Notes: generated from the sequence alone by a model not told the origin. 44,780 bases of DNA from Acidobacteriota bacterium (GCA_021816455.1 JAKAXU010000025.1:1-44780), one strand, 5' to 3'. Positions 34,082-43,815 are shown, counted from the first letter of the stretch. Translations and numbers: made by a program.

Positions 34082-35038
34082 TTAGAAATATCCTTCGCGT
34101 TTTTTCAGCTCCATGGAGCCTTCCTGGTCGTGGTCGATGACGCGGTTAGCGCGCTCGGAGGAACGGAATGAAAGCAGCTCGGCAATGATCTCCGGGATGG
34201 TGGCTGCATCGGAGCGAATGGCCCCTGTGCAGGGGCTGCAACCGAGCGAACGCAGGCGGCACTTGACCATCTGAGGCTGCTCGCCAGGCAGCGCGACGAA
34301 GGATTGCTCGATCGGCAACAGCGCTTCGCCGCGCAGATACATGGGCCGCTCTTTGGCAAAGTAAAGATCGACGACAGGGATGTTTTCCTCGTGGATGTAT
34401 TGCCACACGTCCATCTCCGTCCAGTTCGAAAGCGGAAAGACGCGAATGCTTTCGCCGGGATGGATGCGCGCGTTGTAGAGGTTCCACAGTTCCGGCCTCT
34501 GGTTCTTCGGATCCCACTGCCCGGCGCCGTCGCGGAAGGAGTAGATGCGCTCCTTGGCGCGGGATTTCTCCTCGTCGCGCCGCGCCCCGCCAAAGGCCGC
34601 GTCAAAGTTGTGGTGGCGCAGCCCATCCAGCAGTGCCTGCGTCTTCAGCAGTCCGCAGCAGCGCTTGGTGTCGAGGGCGATGGGATTGGTTCCGGCGGCG
34701 ATGGCCGGTTCATTGCGCCAGACGTGAAGCTCCGCGCCGACCTCGCGCGCCATACGGTCGCGGAACTCAATCATCTCGCGAAACTTGAAACCGGTGTCGA
34801 TGTGCAGCAGCGGAAACGGAATGGGTGCAGGGAAAAAAGCCTTTTGCGCCAGGCGCAGCATGACGGAGGAATCTTTGCCGATGGAGTAGAGCATGACGGG
34901 CCGCTCGAACTCAGAGGCAACCTCGCGCAGGATGTGAATGCTCTCCGCCTCAAGCTGGCGAAGGTGGCTCAGTCGCGGAGCCGATGGCAGCGCGTTTGGC
35001 TGAGAAGAAGATTCAGGAAGGATGTCGAGAACGCTCAT
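34082..35038 (-). CDS. cysD: sulfate adenylyltransferase subunit 2
   Basis: Encodes 318 residues. PP-loop ATP pyrophosphatase-type enzyme with [11 protein letters not shown] at about residues 50-60. It then has [26 protein letters not shown] and [13 protein letters not shown], all standard for CysD. It forms the adenylyl-transfer half of ATP sulfurylase with CysN. It is the first gene of the minus-strand operon cysD-cysN-cysH-tauE-like. GAGG precedes the ATG. The 374-base gap upstream contains repeated TATAGGGT-like motifs and a short palindrome that may regulate it. Confidence 0.96.
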   Translation of the reverse strand: MSVLDILPESSSQPNALPSAPRLSHLRQLEAESIHILREVASEFERPVMLYSIGKDSSVMLRLAQKAFFPAPIPFPLLHIDTGFKFREMIEFRDRMAREVGAELHVWRNEPAIAAGTNPIALDTKRCCGLLKTQALLDGLRHHNFDAAFGGARRDEEKSRAKERIYSFRDGAGQWDPKNQRPELWNLYNARIHPGESIRVFPLSNWTEMDVWQYIHEENIPVVDLYFAKERPMYLRGEALLPIEQSFVALPGEQPQMVKCRLRSLGCSPCTGAIRSDAATIPEIIAELLSFRSSERANRVIDHDQEGSMELKKREGYF

Positions 35039-35083
35039 TGGAACCTCGGCTTAGAGTGGATTTCAAGCTGAAGGCCAATGTTC

Positions 35084-35343
35084 GTATAGGGGTACACACG
35101 GGCTGATTCAGCTCGGGTGTGACCTCTGAAAATTGCTATAGGGTAAGAATCAGAGACTAGAACAGACACCCGTCGAAGATGTTCGACAGGCAACAACAGA
35201 CCATGATGTGTGCAGAACGCGTCATGTGTGGTTATAAGGTAACAAAAATAGGTTCGTGATTCAAATTTATCCTGAGCAATTCGAAAAGATGTATTGACGA
35301 ATTTGTCGACTCCGACTTAGGGTGGATGAATTATAGGGTCACG
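35084..35343. promoter_or_regulatory. repeated TATAGGGT-like motifs upstream of cysD
   Basis: The 374-base divergent gap between cysD and the PAS-HD-GYP gene has no gene but four similar plus-strand motifs: TATAGGGGTAC (35085), TATAGGGTAAG (35137), TATAAGGTAAC (35233) and TATAGGGTCAC (35332). A partial copy, TTAGGGTGG, is near 35317. The palindrome GCTGA-T-TCAGC is at 35102-35112. The region is AT-richer than the genes. They could be sites for a sulfur regulator or overlap promoter -10 elements; neither is shown. A GGGAGGT ribosome site at 35397-35403 serves the rightward gene. Confidence 0.45.
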
Positions 35344-35412
35344 CAGTAATCCGAAGTGAATTTCACGAAAAACCATGCGTTGTAAGCTGCGCGTTCGGGA
35401 GGTCGGACGTTG

Positions 35413-36972
35413 ATGGAGGATGAAGTTGAGTTTTCCCGCGCGGAAAGCTGGAGTCAGACACGCTGGAACAGGTTGCCGGTTGCCATGGTGGTGCTTGAGT
35501 TGGAATCCTTCCTGGTGGTGGAGGCTAACGCCGCTCTAGCGCTTTTGGCGGGTTACGGCCTGGACGAGTTGGAGGGCAATCCGGTAAGTCTGTTTGTTCC
35601 GGAGTTGGATCAGTGCTCGCTGGAGTTGGCCCTTGCGGATTCCACGGAAGACGACATCACGCTGAAAACCATGTTGCTGCGCCAGGATGGCGAGTCTTTA
35701 CCCGTCCAGATAAACTTTTCCCGGCCCTTTGAGTACACCGGAAGAGAGTTCGTGATCGGTGCCCTGAGGAATGCAACGCACGAAAGGGATATGGACCAGC
35801 GTTTGGCTGCCAAGCGATGGGCGCTGCATGCGTATGCCGATGTGGCACTGACGCTGGTCCGGGCGCAATCTTCGGCAACTCTGCTCCAGGAGATTGCCGA
35901 AGCGATCACTTGGGACTCGCCCTTCGTTTTGGCGTGGATCGGGTTAGTGGGTGAAGAACCAGATTACATCATCAACATTCAAGCCAAAGCAGGCCCCGCA
36001 ATGGACTACCTGGAGGATCTCGAGATCAGCGGATCCGGGAGCTTTGCCGGTGGGCGTGGACCGGTCGGCATTGCCTTTCGGAGTGGCGAAGCCCAGTTCG
36101 TGGCAGACGTAGAGACGGACGAAAACTATAGGCCGTGGCGCGAGCGCGCGAGGAACGCGGGCATTCGCTGCATGATCACAATTCCTTTTCAAGTGGGCGA
36201 GGCGCAGGACGGCATTCTCGGGGTCTATTCCTCAGAGCCGAATGCCTTTGGTCCGGTCGTTTATGCGGCTTTCCGCCATCTGGCACAAGAGATAGGAGTG
36301 GGTCTGCACTCGCTCCGGCAGCGAGAACAGATTGAGCAGGAGCGCGCTGCTCGCGAAGCGGCGCAACGACAGCTTGCCGAAGCCCTCACTGCGACAGTAG
36401 GGGCAATCGCAGGCGCGTTCGAAGCAGGAGATTCGTATACCGGAGGGCATCAAAGCCGGGTGGCAACTTTTGCGGCCGAGATTGCTCGTGAGCTGGGCTG
36501 GGGCGAGGATCAGATACAGGGATTGCGCATGGCGGCGATGATCCACGACATTGGCAAGCTTGCCGTCCCACATGGGATTTTGAGCAAGCAGGACAAGCTG
36601 ACCCCGGAAGAGTTTGAACAGATTAAGGAGCATCCGAAGGTCGGTTATCGGATTCTCAAAGATATTCCATTTCCCTGGCCGATCGCGGATATCGTTCATC
36701 AGCACCACGAAAAACTCGATGGATCAGGCTATCCTCTGGGCCTCCAGGGCGACCGCATCCTGCCGGGCGCCAGAGTGCTGGCCGTAGCTGACATCGTGGA
36801 GTCCATGGCCTGCGAACGGCCCTACCGCAAGGCGCTCGGCGTGGAGATTGCGCTGGGCGAAGTGGAGTCGTTGGCGGCGCAGGGCAAGTTGGATCCGGAG
36901 GTGGTCGCTGTGTGCGCGCGCATGTTTCGAGAGCAGGGTTATGAGTTGCCGCGGACAGACAACGAAGAGTGA
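35413..36972 (+). CDS. PAS-GAF-HD-GYP probable cyclic-di-GMP phosphodiesterase
   Basis: Encodes 519 residues from ATG 35413 (GGGAGGT nine bases upstream; a TTG one codon earlier is possible). Domains: PAS (about 15-125), GAF (about 140-305), short coiled coil with E-Q-I-E-Q-E-R-A-A-R-E-A, then HD-GYP (about 325-510). HD-GYP hallmarks are present: M-I-H-D-I-G-K-L-A-V-P, H-P-K-V-G-Y-R-I-L, H-Q-H-H-E-K-L-D-G-S-G-Y-P and G-A-R-V-L-A-V-A-D-I-V-E-S. It lacks a signal peptide and a membrane span, so it is a soluble sensor that probably hydrolyses c-di-GMP on PAS/GAF input. It is divergent from cysD. Confidence 0.92.
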   Translation: MEDEVEFSRAESWSQTRWNRLPVAMVVLELESFLVVEANAALALLAGYGLDELEGNPVSLFVPELDQCSLELALADSTEDDITLKTMLLRQDGESLPVQINFSRPFEYTGREFVIGALRNATHERDMDQRLAAKRWALHAYADVALTLVRAQSSATLLQEIAEAITWDSPFVLAWIGLVGEEPDYIINIQAKAGPAMDYLEDLEISGSGSFAGGRGPVGIAFRSGEAQFVADVETDENYRPWRERARNAGIRCMITIPFQVGEAQDGILGVYSSEPNAFGPVVYAAFRHLAQEIGVGLHSLRQREQIEQERAAREAAQRQLAEALTATVGAIAGAFEAGDSYTGGHQSRVATFAAEIARELGWGEDQIQGLRMAAMIHDIGKLAVPHGILSKQDKLTPEEFEQIKEHPKVGYRILKDIPFPWPIADIVHQHHEKLDGSGYPLGLQGDRILPGARVLAVADIVESMACERPYRKALGVEIALGEVESLAAQGKLDPEVVAVCARMFREQGYELPRTDNEE

Positions 36973-37084
36973 CGGCATGCCCGGCAGATGCTTGCAAATC
37001 GACAATAAAGCCGAAGCCTGCGGGGGCCTGAGTTCGACGAAGTGATAGGATGGGCCGGTAGATTTCTGAAAAGGATTTCCTGCC

Positions 37085-40000
37085 ATGAATCATTTGCAGA
37101 GCAACGCCTTCGTCCTGAGCGGAACGAGAAGCAAAAATCAGGGAAGACAAAGGAGTGTGCGGCAGCGCAGCGGATGGATGCGTGGACTGCTGGCATGCAG
37201 CGCGATGGCGTGCGTGACAGTTGCAGCAACGGCGCAAAACGCGGCGGATCGCGCCTGGATGGTGAGCCAGCCGGAGGCGCGGCAAACGGTGATGACGAAG
37301 CTGGCATCGCTGGCTGAGTTGCCGGATGGGCAGTGGCGGATGCATGCCGGCGATCTGGCGCATGGAGAAGATCCGGCGCTGGACGACAGCGACTGGACCG
37401 TGGTGGCGAGGAACAGCAAGGCTCCGAAGGATGCCGTGTGGTTTCGGCAGCGGGTAACGGTGCCAAAGCTGTTGAATGGCTATGACCTGACGGGAGCGCG
37501 GATATGGTTTCAATTTCACACCTACGCGAATGGCCCAATGCCGATGATCGTGTATTTCAACGGGCGACGCGTGGCGCAGGGCGACGATCTGGAGCCGGTG
37601 GTGCTGTTTGACGGCGCGAAGCTGGGAGAAAGCGTGACGGTGGCGGTGAAGCTGCTGCATACGGTGGATGACAAGTCGTTCCACGGGGCGACGTACAGGG
37701 TAGACTTCCCGGAGACGAGACCGAATCCTGTGGATCTGGGCAAGGAGATCGAGGTTTCCGCGCTGCTGCTGCCGAGCCTGGCGCCGGGCAATGCCGACCT
37801 GGAGCAGGAGCTGAATCAGGCAGTGGCGAGCGTGGATATGAAGGCGCTGGCGGCGGGCGATCAACAGGCGTTTGACGCGTCGCTGCTGAAGGCGCAGAAG
37901 GAACTGGAGGCGCTGAAGCCGGAGCTGCAGACGGCGACCTGGCACCTGACGGGGAACTCGCATATCGACGCGGCGTGGCTGTGGCCGTGGACCGAGACAG
38001 TAGACGTGGTGAAGCGCACCTTCGGCACGGCACTACAACTGATGTATGAGTATCCGCGGTACACGTACACGCAGTCTGCGGCGGCGTATAACGAGTGGAT
38101 TGCCGACAAGTATCCGGAGATGAATGCGGAGATCAGGCAGCGGATCAAGGAAGGTCGGTGGGAGGTGGTCGGCGGCATGTGGGTGGAGCCGGACCTGAAC
38201 CTGCCGGATGGCGAGTCGCTGGTGCGGCAGTTGCTGGTGGGCAAGCGCTGGTTTGAGCAGGCCTACGGTGTGGATGTGCGGGTGGGATGGAATCCGGATT
38301 CGTTTGGATACAACTGGCAGCTTCCGCAGATTTACAAGAAGAGCGGCGTGGATTACTTTGTGACGCAGAAGATGACCTGGAATGACACCAATCAGCTTCC
38401 GTTCAAGCTGTTCTGGTGGGAGTCGCCGGATGGCTCAAAGGTGCTGGCGTATTTTCCGCACGACTATGCGAATGGGAATCTGAACCCTGTGCGTCTGGCG
38501 CGCGATCTGAAGACGGCGCGGGAGTATGCGCCGGGATTGCCGGAGATGATGGACCTTTACGGAGTGGGCGACCATGGAGGCGGACCGACTCGGGCGATTC
38601 TGGACGAGGGATTCCACTGGTCGCCGGACGGCGCGTCGGCGGCAAACTCGACAGCGACGGTGACGCCGAAGATTGAGTTCGGTCTGGCGCTGCCGTATTT
38701 CGAGAAAGTAGAAAAAGAGATTGCGCCAGAGAGCCGGACGTGGGATTACACGTCGATTGCGAAAGGCTATGAGGAACCGCCGGCGGTGCCGGGCCGGATC
38801 AGTATTCCGACGTGGAAGAGCGAGCTGTATCTGGAGTATCACCGCGGTGTGTATACGACGCAGGCGCTGCATAAGCGGAGCATGCGTGAAAGCAGCGAGG
38901 AGGTTTTGAACGCGGAAAAGTGGGCCTCGCTGGCATGGCTGGATGGACGTCCTTATCCTGCGGCGGAACTGACCGAGGACTGGAAGAAGGTGCTCTTCAA
39001 CCAGTTTCACGATCTGGCGGCCGGGTCGGGAATCGGCGTGATCTACAAGGATGCGCAGAAGGATTACGCCGTGGTGCGCTGGTCGACGAACGAGATTTCG
39101 TCGGGCGCGCGTCAGACGCTGCTGGAGCGCGTGAATACGGAGCACGCAGGAACGCCGGTGGTGGTGATGAATCCGCTGGGATGGGCGCGATCCGGCGAGG
39201 TGATGGCGACGGTGCAGATGGCTCCGGGCGGGACGATCGCAGATTATGCCGTGGCGGGCAACGGTGTGGCGCACGCGGCGGCCCACGTGGTGAAGCGCGA
39301 TGCTGCAACCGGCGTCACGACGCTGCGGATCGAAGCTGACAACGTTCCGGCGCTGGGCTACAAGGTGCTGTGGGTGGAATCGACGGCTGCGAAGACGAAT
39401 CCAGCCGCGGCGAAGACTGTGCGCGAGGAGAGCGGCGATTTTGTGCTGGAGAATGCACGGCTGCGGGTGAAAATCAGCAGACAGACGGGTTGCATTACGA
39501 GCCTCTACGACAAACAGGCGCAGGCCGAGACGCTGGCCGCTGGTGGCTGTGGCAACGAGTTGCAGGCATTCAAGGATACGCCGAAGAATTACGACGCCTG
39601 GAACATTGATCCGGGAACCCTGGATCAGAAGCCGACCGAGCTGACGATGGTGGATGCGGTGACCGCCGATGCCGACGGTCAGGCGGTGACGGTGGCGAGG
39701 CACTGGCAAAGCTCGCGGTTTGAGCAGACGCTGCGACTGACGCCGGATGCCGATGAAGTTGACGTGGAGAGCCAAATCGACTGGCACGAGACACACGTGC
39801 TGCTGAAGGCGGCGTTTCCACTGGCGGTGCAGAACGATTTCGCAACTTACGAGATACCGTTCGGAAGCATCGAGCGGACGACCCAGCGGCGGAATTCGTG
39901 GGAAAAGGCGCAGTTCGAGGTTCCGGCGCAGCGCTGGGCAGACCTGAGCGGCAGCGACGGCCAACTGGGCATGAGTCTGATCAACGAGTCGAAGTTTGGC

Positions 40001-40519
40001 TATGACTGCGCGGGAAACGTGCTGCGGCTGAGCCTGCTGCGTTCGCCGACGTGGCCGGACCCGAATGCGGATCGCGGCGAGCGCCACTTCCGCTACGCGT
40101 TGTATCCGCATGCGGGCGACTGGAAGCAGGCGCTGACGGTGCGGCACGGCTGGGAGTACAACTATCCTCTGACCGCGACAGTAACGACGGCGCATGCCGG
40201 CGCGTTGCCGGCGGAGCACTCGTTTGTGCGGGTGGATGCAGAGAACGTGGTGCTGACGGCGGTGAAAAAGGCCGAGGACAGTGATGGGCTGATTCTGCGC
40301 ATGTATGAGTGGGCTGGCAAAACCGCCACCGTCGCCGTGCATCTGCCGCAAGGTGCAACCGGAGCGACAGTGACCAACATGATGGAGAAACCCGAAGGCG
40401 CGCCGCTGTCTGTCGAGGGCGACATGGTCAAGGTTGCGATCAAGCCGTATGAGATTCTGACCATCTGCGTGAATTACCCGACTGGGAAAGCGGCGGGAAT
40501 GAAGAGGCAGGCGGAGTGA
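37085..40519 (+). CDS. GH38 alpha-mannosidase, exported
   Basis: Encodes 1144 residues. AAAGGA sits nine bases before ATG 37085. A long basic n-region precedes a hydrophobic stretch ending A-T-A-Q at about residue 51, so a signal peptide is likely, with an alternative start at the Met near residue 32. The GH38 core starts after an N-terminal beta domain. G-N-S-H-I-D-A-A-W-L-W-P-W has His 293 and Asp 295 for the zinc site, and W-N-P-D-S-F-G-Y carries the nucleophile Asp at about 405. A D-H-G-G-G-P-T segment and the C-terminal beta domains follow. It would trim alpha-mannosides from glycans. Together with GH29 it suggests use of fucose- and mannose-bearing polymers. Transcribed rightward with the 36-residue peptide gene after it. 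Confidence 0.94.
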   Translation: MNHLQSNAFVLSGTRSKNQGRQRSVRQRSGWMRGLLACSAMACVTVAATAQNAADRAWMVSQPEARQTVMTKLASLAELPDGQWRMHAGDLAHGEDPALDDSDWTVVARNSKAPKDAVWFRQRVTVPKLLNGYDLTGARIWFQFHTYANGPMPMIVYFNGRRVAQGDDLEPVVLFDGAKLGESVTVAVKLLHTVDDKSFHGATYRVDFPETRPNPVDLGKEIEVSALLLPSLAPGNADLEQELNQAVASVDMKALAAGDQQAFDASLLKAQKELEALKPELQTATWHLTGNSHIDAAWLWPWTETVDVVKRTFGTALQLMYEYPRYTYTQSAAAYNEWIADKYPEMNAEIRQRIKEGRWEVVGGMWVEPDLNLPDGESLVRQLLVGKRWFEQAYGVDVRVGWNPDSFGYNWQLPQIYKKSGVDYFVTQKMTWNDTNQLPFKLFWWESPDGSKVLAYFPHDYANGNLNPVRLARDLKTAREYAPGLPEMMDLYGVGDHGGGPTRAILDEGFHWSPDGASAANSTATVTPKIEFGLALPYFEKVEKEIAPESRTWDYTSIAKGYEEPPAVPGRISIPTWKSELYLEYHRGVYTTQALHKRSMRESSEEVLNAEKWASLAWLDGRPYPAAELTEDWKKVLFNQFHDLAAGSGIGVIYKDAQKDYAVVRWSTNEISSGARQTLLERVNTEHAGTPVVVMNPLGWARSGEVMATVQMAPGGTIADYAVAGNGVAHAAAHVVKRDAATGVTTLRIEADNVPALGYKVLWVESTAAKTNPAAAKTVREESGDFVLENARLRVKISRQTGCITSLYDKQAQAETLAAGGCGNELQAFKDTPKNYDAWNIDPGTLDQKPTELTMVDAVTADADGQAVTVARHWQSSRFEQTLRLTPDADEVDVESQIDWHETHVLLKAAFPLAVQNDFATYEIPFGSIERTTQRRNSWEKAQFEVPAQRWADLSGSDGQLGMSLINESKFGYDCAGNVLRLSLLRSPTWPDPNADRGERHFRYALYPHAGDWKQALTVRHGWEYNYPLTATVTTAHAGALPAEHSFVRVDAENVVLTAVKKAEDSDGLILRMYEWAGKTATVAVHLPQGATGATVTNMMEKPEGAPLSVEGDMVKVAIKPYEILTICVNYPTGKAAGMKRQAE

Positions 40520-40591
40520 AAACGGGAACGCTGGAGTTGGGGTGAGCCGGGCGGAAGCGGTTCGTGCTAGTCTGATTTCGAGGGGATTGTT

Positions 40592-40702
40592 ATGGATATT
40601 ACTTCGCCATTTTTCGTTGTGCCGCTGTTGGCGGTGGTCTTTCTGGCCTGTGTGTTGTGGGCTACGCTGACGAGCCGCCAGAAGGAAGATTCACATCATT
40701 GA
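40592..40702 (+). CDS. 36-residue predicted single-span membrane peptide
   Basis: An ATG at 40592 with a strong AGGGG ribosome site six bases upstream opens a 36-codon frame ending at TGA 40702. Its product begins M-D-I-T-S-P-F-F, then a run of about 20 hydrophobic residues (V-V-P-L-L-A-V-V-F-L-A-C-V-L-W-A), and ends in a charged, His-bearing tail. The clear ribosome site, the hydrophobic core and the gap it fills between GH38 and the convergent gene suggest a real small membrane protein. I do not recognise the family. Confidence 0.6.
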   Translation: MDITSPFFVVPLLAVVFLACVLWATLTSRQKEDSHH

Positions 40703-40752
40703 GGTGTGGGCCTCTGTCGGGCTGTTGCTGTGAAGCGGATGTTGCCGCGGCT

Positions 40753-43614
40753 TCACTGGGCCTGGGGAGATTGCGTTTGAGGCGTTGCTGTGCCGGAGGC
40801 AGGAGCAGGCTGGCTGGAAGAGCCTGAGCCATTGGTAGAAGAATCAGGAGAACCGCTCGGATGCGCTGCGTCCGGGCGGTTTTTTGCGTCGGGCGCATTG
40901 GAGCCTGACTGTGGAGAGGCTGGCTGGTCGGACGCTCCGCTTTGCTGTGCCGCGGGCGAGTGCGCGGAACTGGTGCCGGGTGCGGCAGTTGCCGGACTCG
41001 ATGAAGTGGAAGAAGCAGAGTCTGGAGCTGAAGAAGCTGCCTGAGATTGGTCCGGGGCGGCCTCCGAGTGGTGTCTGGCGGAGGATTTGGGCTCTCGACT
41101 GCTGTGCGCGACCGGTGAAGGAATCATGGTGACGGGCAGGATGAGCGCCTGTACGGTCAGCGGATCGTCGCGCAGGTGAAGGTAGACAGTGGCAAGCCCC
41201 TGCGCGGTGGGGAGATCGGAGAGCGTGAGCTCGGTTCCGGTGAATTCCGGGGGAATCTGCTGCGCGTTGGCCATCTCCGGGGTGGTTCCGATGGAGGTGA
41301 CGAGGAAGAGATTCTTTCCGGTGAGTGTGCAGGGACGGACGGCGGAGTGGTAGCAGCGCAGGCTGTCGAATTGCGGAAAGCGAATGAGGGAGCCAAGCGG
41401 AATCCAGTCGCCGGTGACGCCGTCGGGAGCGACGGCGCGGAGTTGGATGGGGCCGAAGGCGGAAGAGCCGAAACGCGCCAGAGGGTCAAAGGTGGCGACT
41501 GCGGTGCGAGAGTCCTCCAGCAGGAGGGAGTTGTCGGCGAGGCTGAGGGTGGTCTGGAAGCTGCCGTCGGTGGCGGCGATCTCGATTTTCTGCTGGCGTG
41601 GAAACGTGGCTGGGACGCGCGAACGCAGGAAGAGAACGATGTTGCGGCCGAGTACAAAGTCGCTGGCGCTGCCCAGGTGCAGGGTATTGGCGGTGTCTCC
41701 GGATGGAACGGGCTGGGATTTGCTGAGCAGATCGATCTGCGGGCGTGGCAGGTCGACGGTGGCCGGGGCGTGGAGTTCGCGGCCGTCGCGCAGGAGGACA
41801 CGCGCGAGGTAATCAGAACCGGGGGTGAGCGTGGAGGTGACCCCGGTGGCTGTGAGGGTGAGCTGGTCGTGGTCGCCGACGCGGTGCAGAGCGGCGGGCG
41901 CGAAGGTAATGCCGGCCAGGTCGAGGGAGCGGACTTCATCGAGACGGTTGCCGCGCAGAGTGGCGGTGGAGTCACCCTGGTTCAGGTGGAAGTCGTCGAG
42001 CGCGGCGGCTTCGGCGTAGGTTAGCAGAGCGATGGACTGCGGCTTGTCGAGGCCAAACTGCCGGATAAGGATGGAGACCTGTCCGGGAGCAGCGTTTTGC
42101 AGCGGGAGGGTCAGCTCCATTCGGTCGGATGCGCTGCTCTTCCACTTGAGATCGACAGGGGCATCGCTGCCAATCTGCAACTGGACGCTCTGAGTGCAGA
42201 GGGGATTGGTGCCTTTGAGGTGCAGGGTGTCGCTGCGTCCGACGATCAGGGCGTTGTGATCGGCGGCTACAGGTGTCCAGCCGTCTGGATGGGGCATGGT
42301 GAGGGTGAACTCCGGCCCCTGCCAGGAATCGAAGCCCCAGAGGCCGCGAATCTGGCCGGTGACCTGCGGAGCGTCCAGCAGGGGGAGCGGATTCCGGAGG
42401 AGGAGTCCGCCCTTGATGGCGTCACGCATGAGAGGGACGTCAAAGGGAGCGGGTGCGTGCGTCTGGTCGCCGCCTACGGGCTGGACGTGCAGCATGAGCG
42501 AGGAGGCCATGGAGGAGGCAAAGACCAGAGGTGAGCCTTCGACGGGAAGAACGAGATCGGGTTGCAGGGCGCACTCGCTTCCAGACAGGTTGACGGGGTG
42601 CAGTTGGGGTAGGTGGGCGGGAATCTGGTCGGCCGTGAGAATAGGGGGAAGCGCGATGACGATGACCGATTTGGGGTCGCGGAAAGAGGGTGGAACGTTG
42701 AGGCGGAGATTGAGGGTTTCGCCCTGCTGCTCGGGCCGCTCGGAGGGATCTTTGAGCGGCAGGGCGAGCGCGGGGATGTACTGATATTTGGCGGTGTGGA
42801 CACCGCTTAAGATACGGACGACATCGACGATGGCGCCGACGTAGGGGCTGTAGACGCCTCCACCGGCGGCGGTGGAGTAGCTGAGCTGGTTCATTAGATC
42901 GGCGGCGGAGCCGTTGGCGATCTGGGTGACGCGAGATTGGGCGCTGCTGTCGTCGAGGACGATGCCGTTCGTGTTCTGGACGAGGCAGGGTGCCTGCTGT
43001 TCGGTGGGTTTGTCGAAGCAGGTTTTATCGAGGCGCATGCCAAGGGTGCGGGCAGCGAGTTCGGAATCCTGCTTGAGATGGGAAGGATCGGTGGCAGCGG
43101 CGGCGTGGACCAGAGCGAGATATGCGTTCAGGCGCAGGCGATCCCAACTTGCCTGCTGCAGATCCTGCGCAGCGCGGACAAAGGCTCCGGGACGTCCGCG
43201 GACGGCGGCTCGGAGGGTGCTAAAGTCGCCGCCGGTCTCCGGTGCGAGGAACAACAGAGCGTGCTGCGCTTCCGGAGGGACGACGATGAAGATGCCTTCT
43301 TCGCGGACGGATTGCGACCAGGTTTCGACACGGTGGAACCAGTTGGCGGGTGGGGGATTGGTGGCTCCGCGTAGGAAAGCGACGACGAGGACGTAGCGGG
43401 CGGACTGGCTTTGCGGGAAGTCGGGGTGAATCCAGAGGCGATCGCCGGATTCCAGCCACGGTACCTGAGCGATGGGCAGGGTGCGTCCGTGGCGCTGAAC
43501 GTGCACGTCGATCTTCGGTCCGAGCAGATCGAAAGCAGGCCCATCGGCGAAGGCAGTCAGCGGACAGAGAAGACCGAAGAAAAGCGCAAAAACATACAGG
43601 CCGCGACGCAGCAT
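40753..43614 (-). CDS. large exported protein of unknown function
   Basis: Encodes 953 residues from the ATG at 43614, chosen because a signal peptide begins there (M-L-R-R-G-L-Y-V-F-A-L-F-F-G-L-L and a likely A-F-A-D cleavage); a longer frame from 43701 lacks this. The body (about 25-810) looks beta-rich, with a central part containing Y-S-T-A-A-G-G-G-V-Y-S-P-Y-V-G-A-I and repeated L-x-L-x-G-x-N/R patterns like Ig or IPT folds. The last 130 residues are almost only Ser, Ala, Pro, Gln and Gly. I cannot name the family. It converges with the GH38/peptide genes and is divergent from the next gene. Confidence 0.72.
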   Translation of the reverse strand: MLRRGLYVFALFFGLLCPLTAFADGPAFDLLGPKIDVHVQRHGRTLPIAQVPWLESGDRLWIHPDFPQSQSARYVLVVAFLRGATNPPPANWFHRVETWSQSVREEGIFIVVPPEAQHALLFLAPETGGDFSTLRAAVRGRPGAFVRAAQDLQQASWDRLRLNAYLALVHAAAATDPSHLKQDSELAARTLGMRLDKTCFDKPTEQQAPCLVQNTNGIVLDDSSAQSRVTQIANGSAADLMNQLSYSTAAGGGVYSPYVGAIVDVVRILSGVHTAKYQYIPALALPLKDPSERPEQQGETLNLRLNVPPSFRDPKSVIVIALPPILTADQIPAHLPQLHPVNLSGSECALQPDLVLPVEGSPLVFASSMASSLMLHVQPVGGDQTHAPAPFDVPLMRDAIKGGLLLRNPLPLLDAPQVTGQIRGLWGFDSWQGPEFTLTMPHPDGWTPVAADHNALIVGRSDTLHLKGTNPLCTQSVQLQIGSDAPVDLKWKSSASDRMELTLPLQNAAPGQVSILIRQFGLDKPQSIALLTYAEAAALDDFHLNQGDSTATLRGNRLDEVRSLDLAGITFAPAALHRVGDHDQLTLTATGVTSTLTPGSDYLARVLLRDGRELHAPATVDLPRPQIDLLSKSQPVPSGDTANTLHLGSASDFVLGRNIVLFLRSRVPATFPRQQKIEIAATDGSFQTTLSLADNSLLLEDSRTAVATFDPLARFGSSAFGPIQLRAVAPDGVTGDWIPLGSLIRFPQFDSLRCYHSAVRPCTLTGKNLFLVTSIGTTPEMANAQQIPPEFTGTELTLSDLPTAQGLATVYLHLRDDPLTVQALILPVTMIPSPVAHSSREPKSSARHHSEAAPDQSQAASSAPDSASSTSSSPATAAPGTSSAHSPAAQQSGASDQPASPQSGSNAPDAKNRPDAAHPSGSPDSSTNGSGSSSQPAPASGTATPQTQSPQAQ

Positions 43615-43785
43615 AACTCTATTGTATGTTTGAACGACGGCGATGCGAAGCGAAGAGACTTGAAACAGGGCCTGCGTGCGCTCAAACGGCCGGTTGACCA
43701 TGTGAAAAGGAATGACCGGGAATTTGCATGAGCGAAGAGAGGCTATGCAGTTTTCATGAGCTTACAGGTTTTCAAGATGCTTCGG

Positions 43786-43815
43786 TTGAATGAGAATAAG
43801 AAAAGACGATATACA
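43786..43815 (+). promoter_or_regulatory. candidate promoter for the rightward hypothetical gene
   Basis: TTGAAT (43786-43791) and TATACA (43810-43815) are 18 bases apart, in the AT-rich 299-base divergent gap between the large exported protein and the 245-residue gene. The leader would be about 90 bases, with GAAAGGG at 43898-43904 serving as ribosome site. Apart from this I see nothing in the gap. Confidence 0.4.

Noticed and set aside
32526..34085. A 519-codon plus-strand open frame over cysN
   Set aside because: Antisense to CysN, whose GTPase motifs are clear; the translation is Gly/Arg/Asp-rich and motif-free.
38435..40351. A 638-codon minus-strand open frame within the GH38 gene
   Set aside because: Arg/His/Leu-rich translation with no recognisable fold, wholly antisense to the mannosidase.
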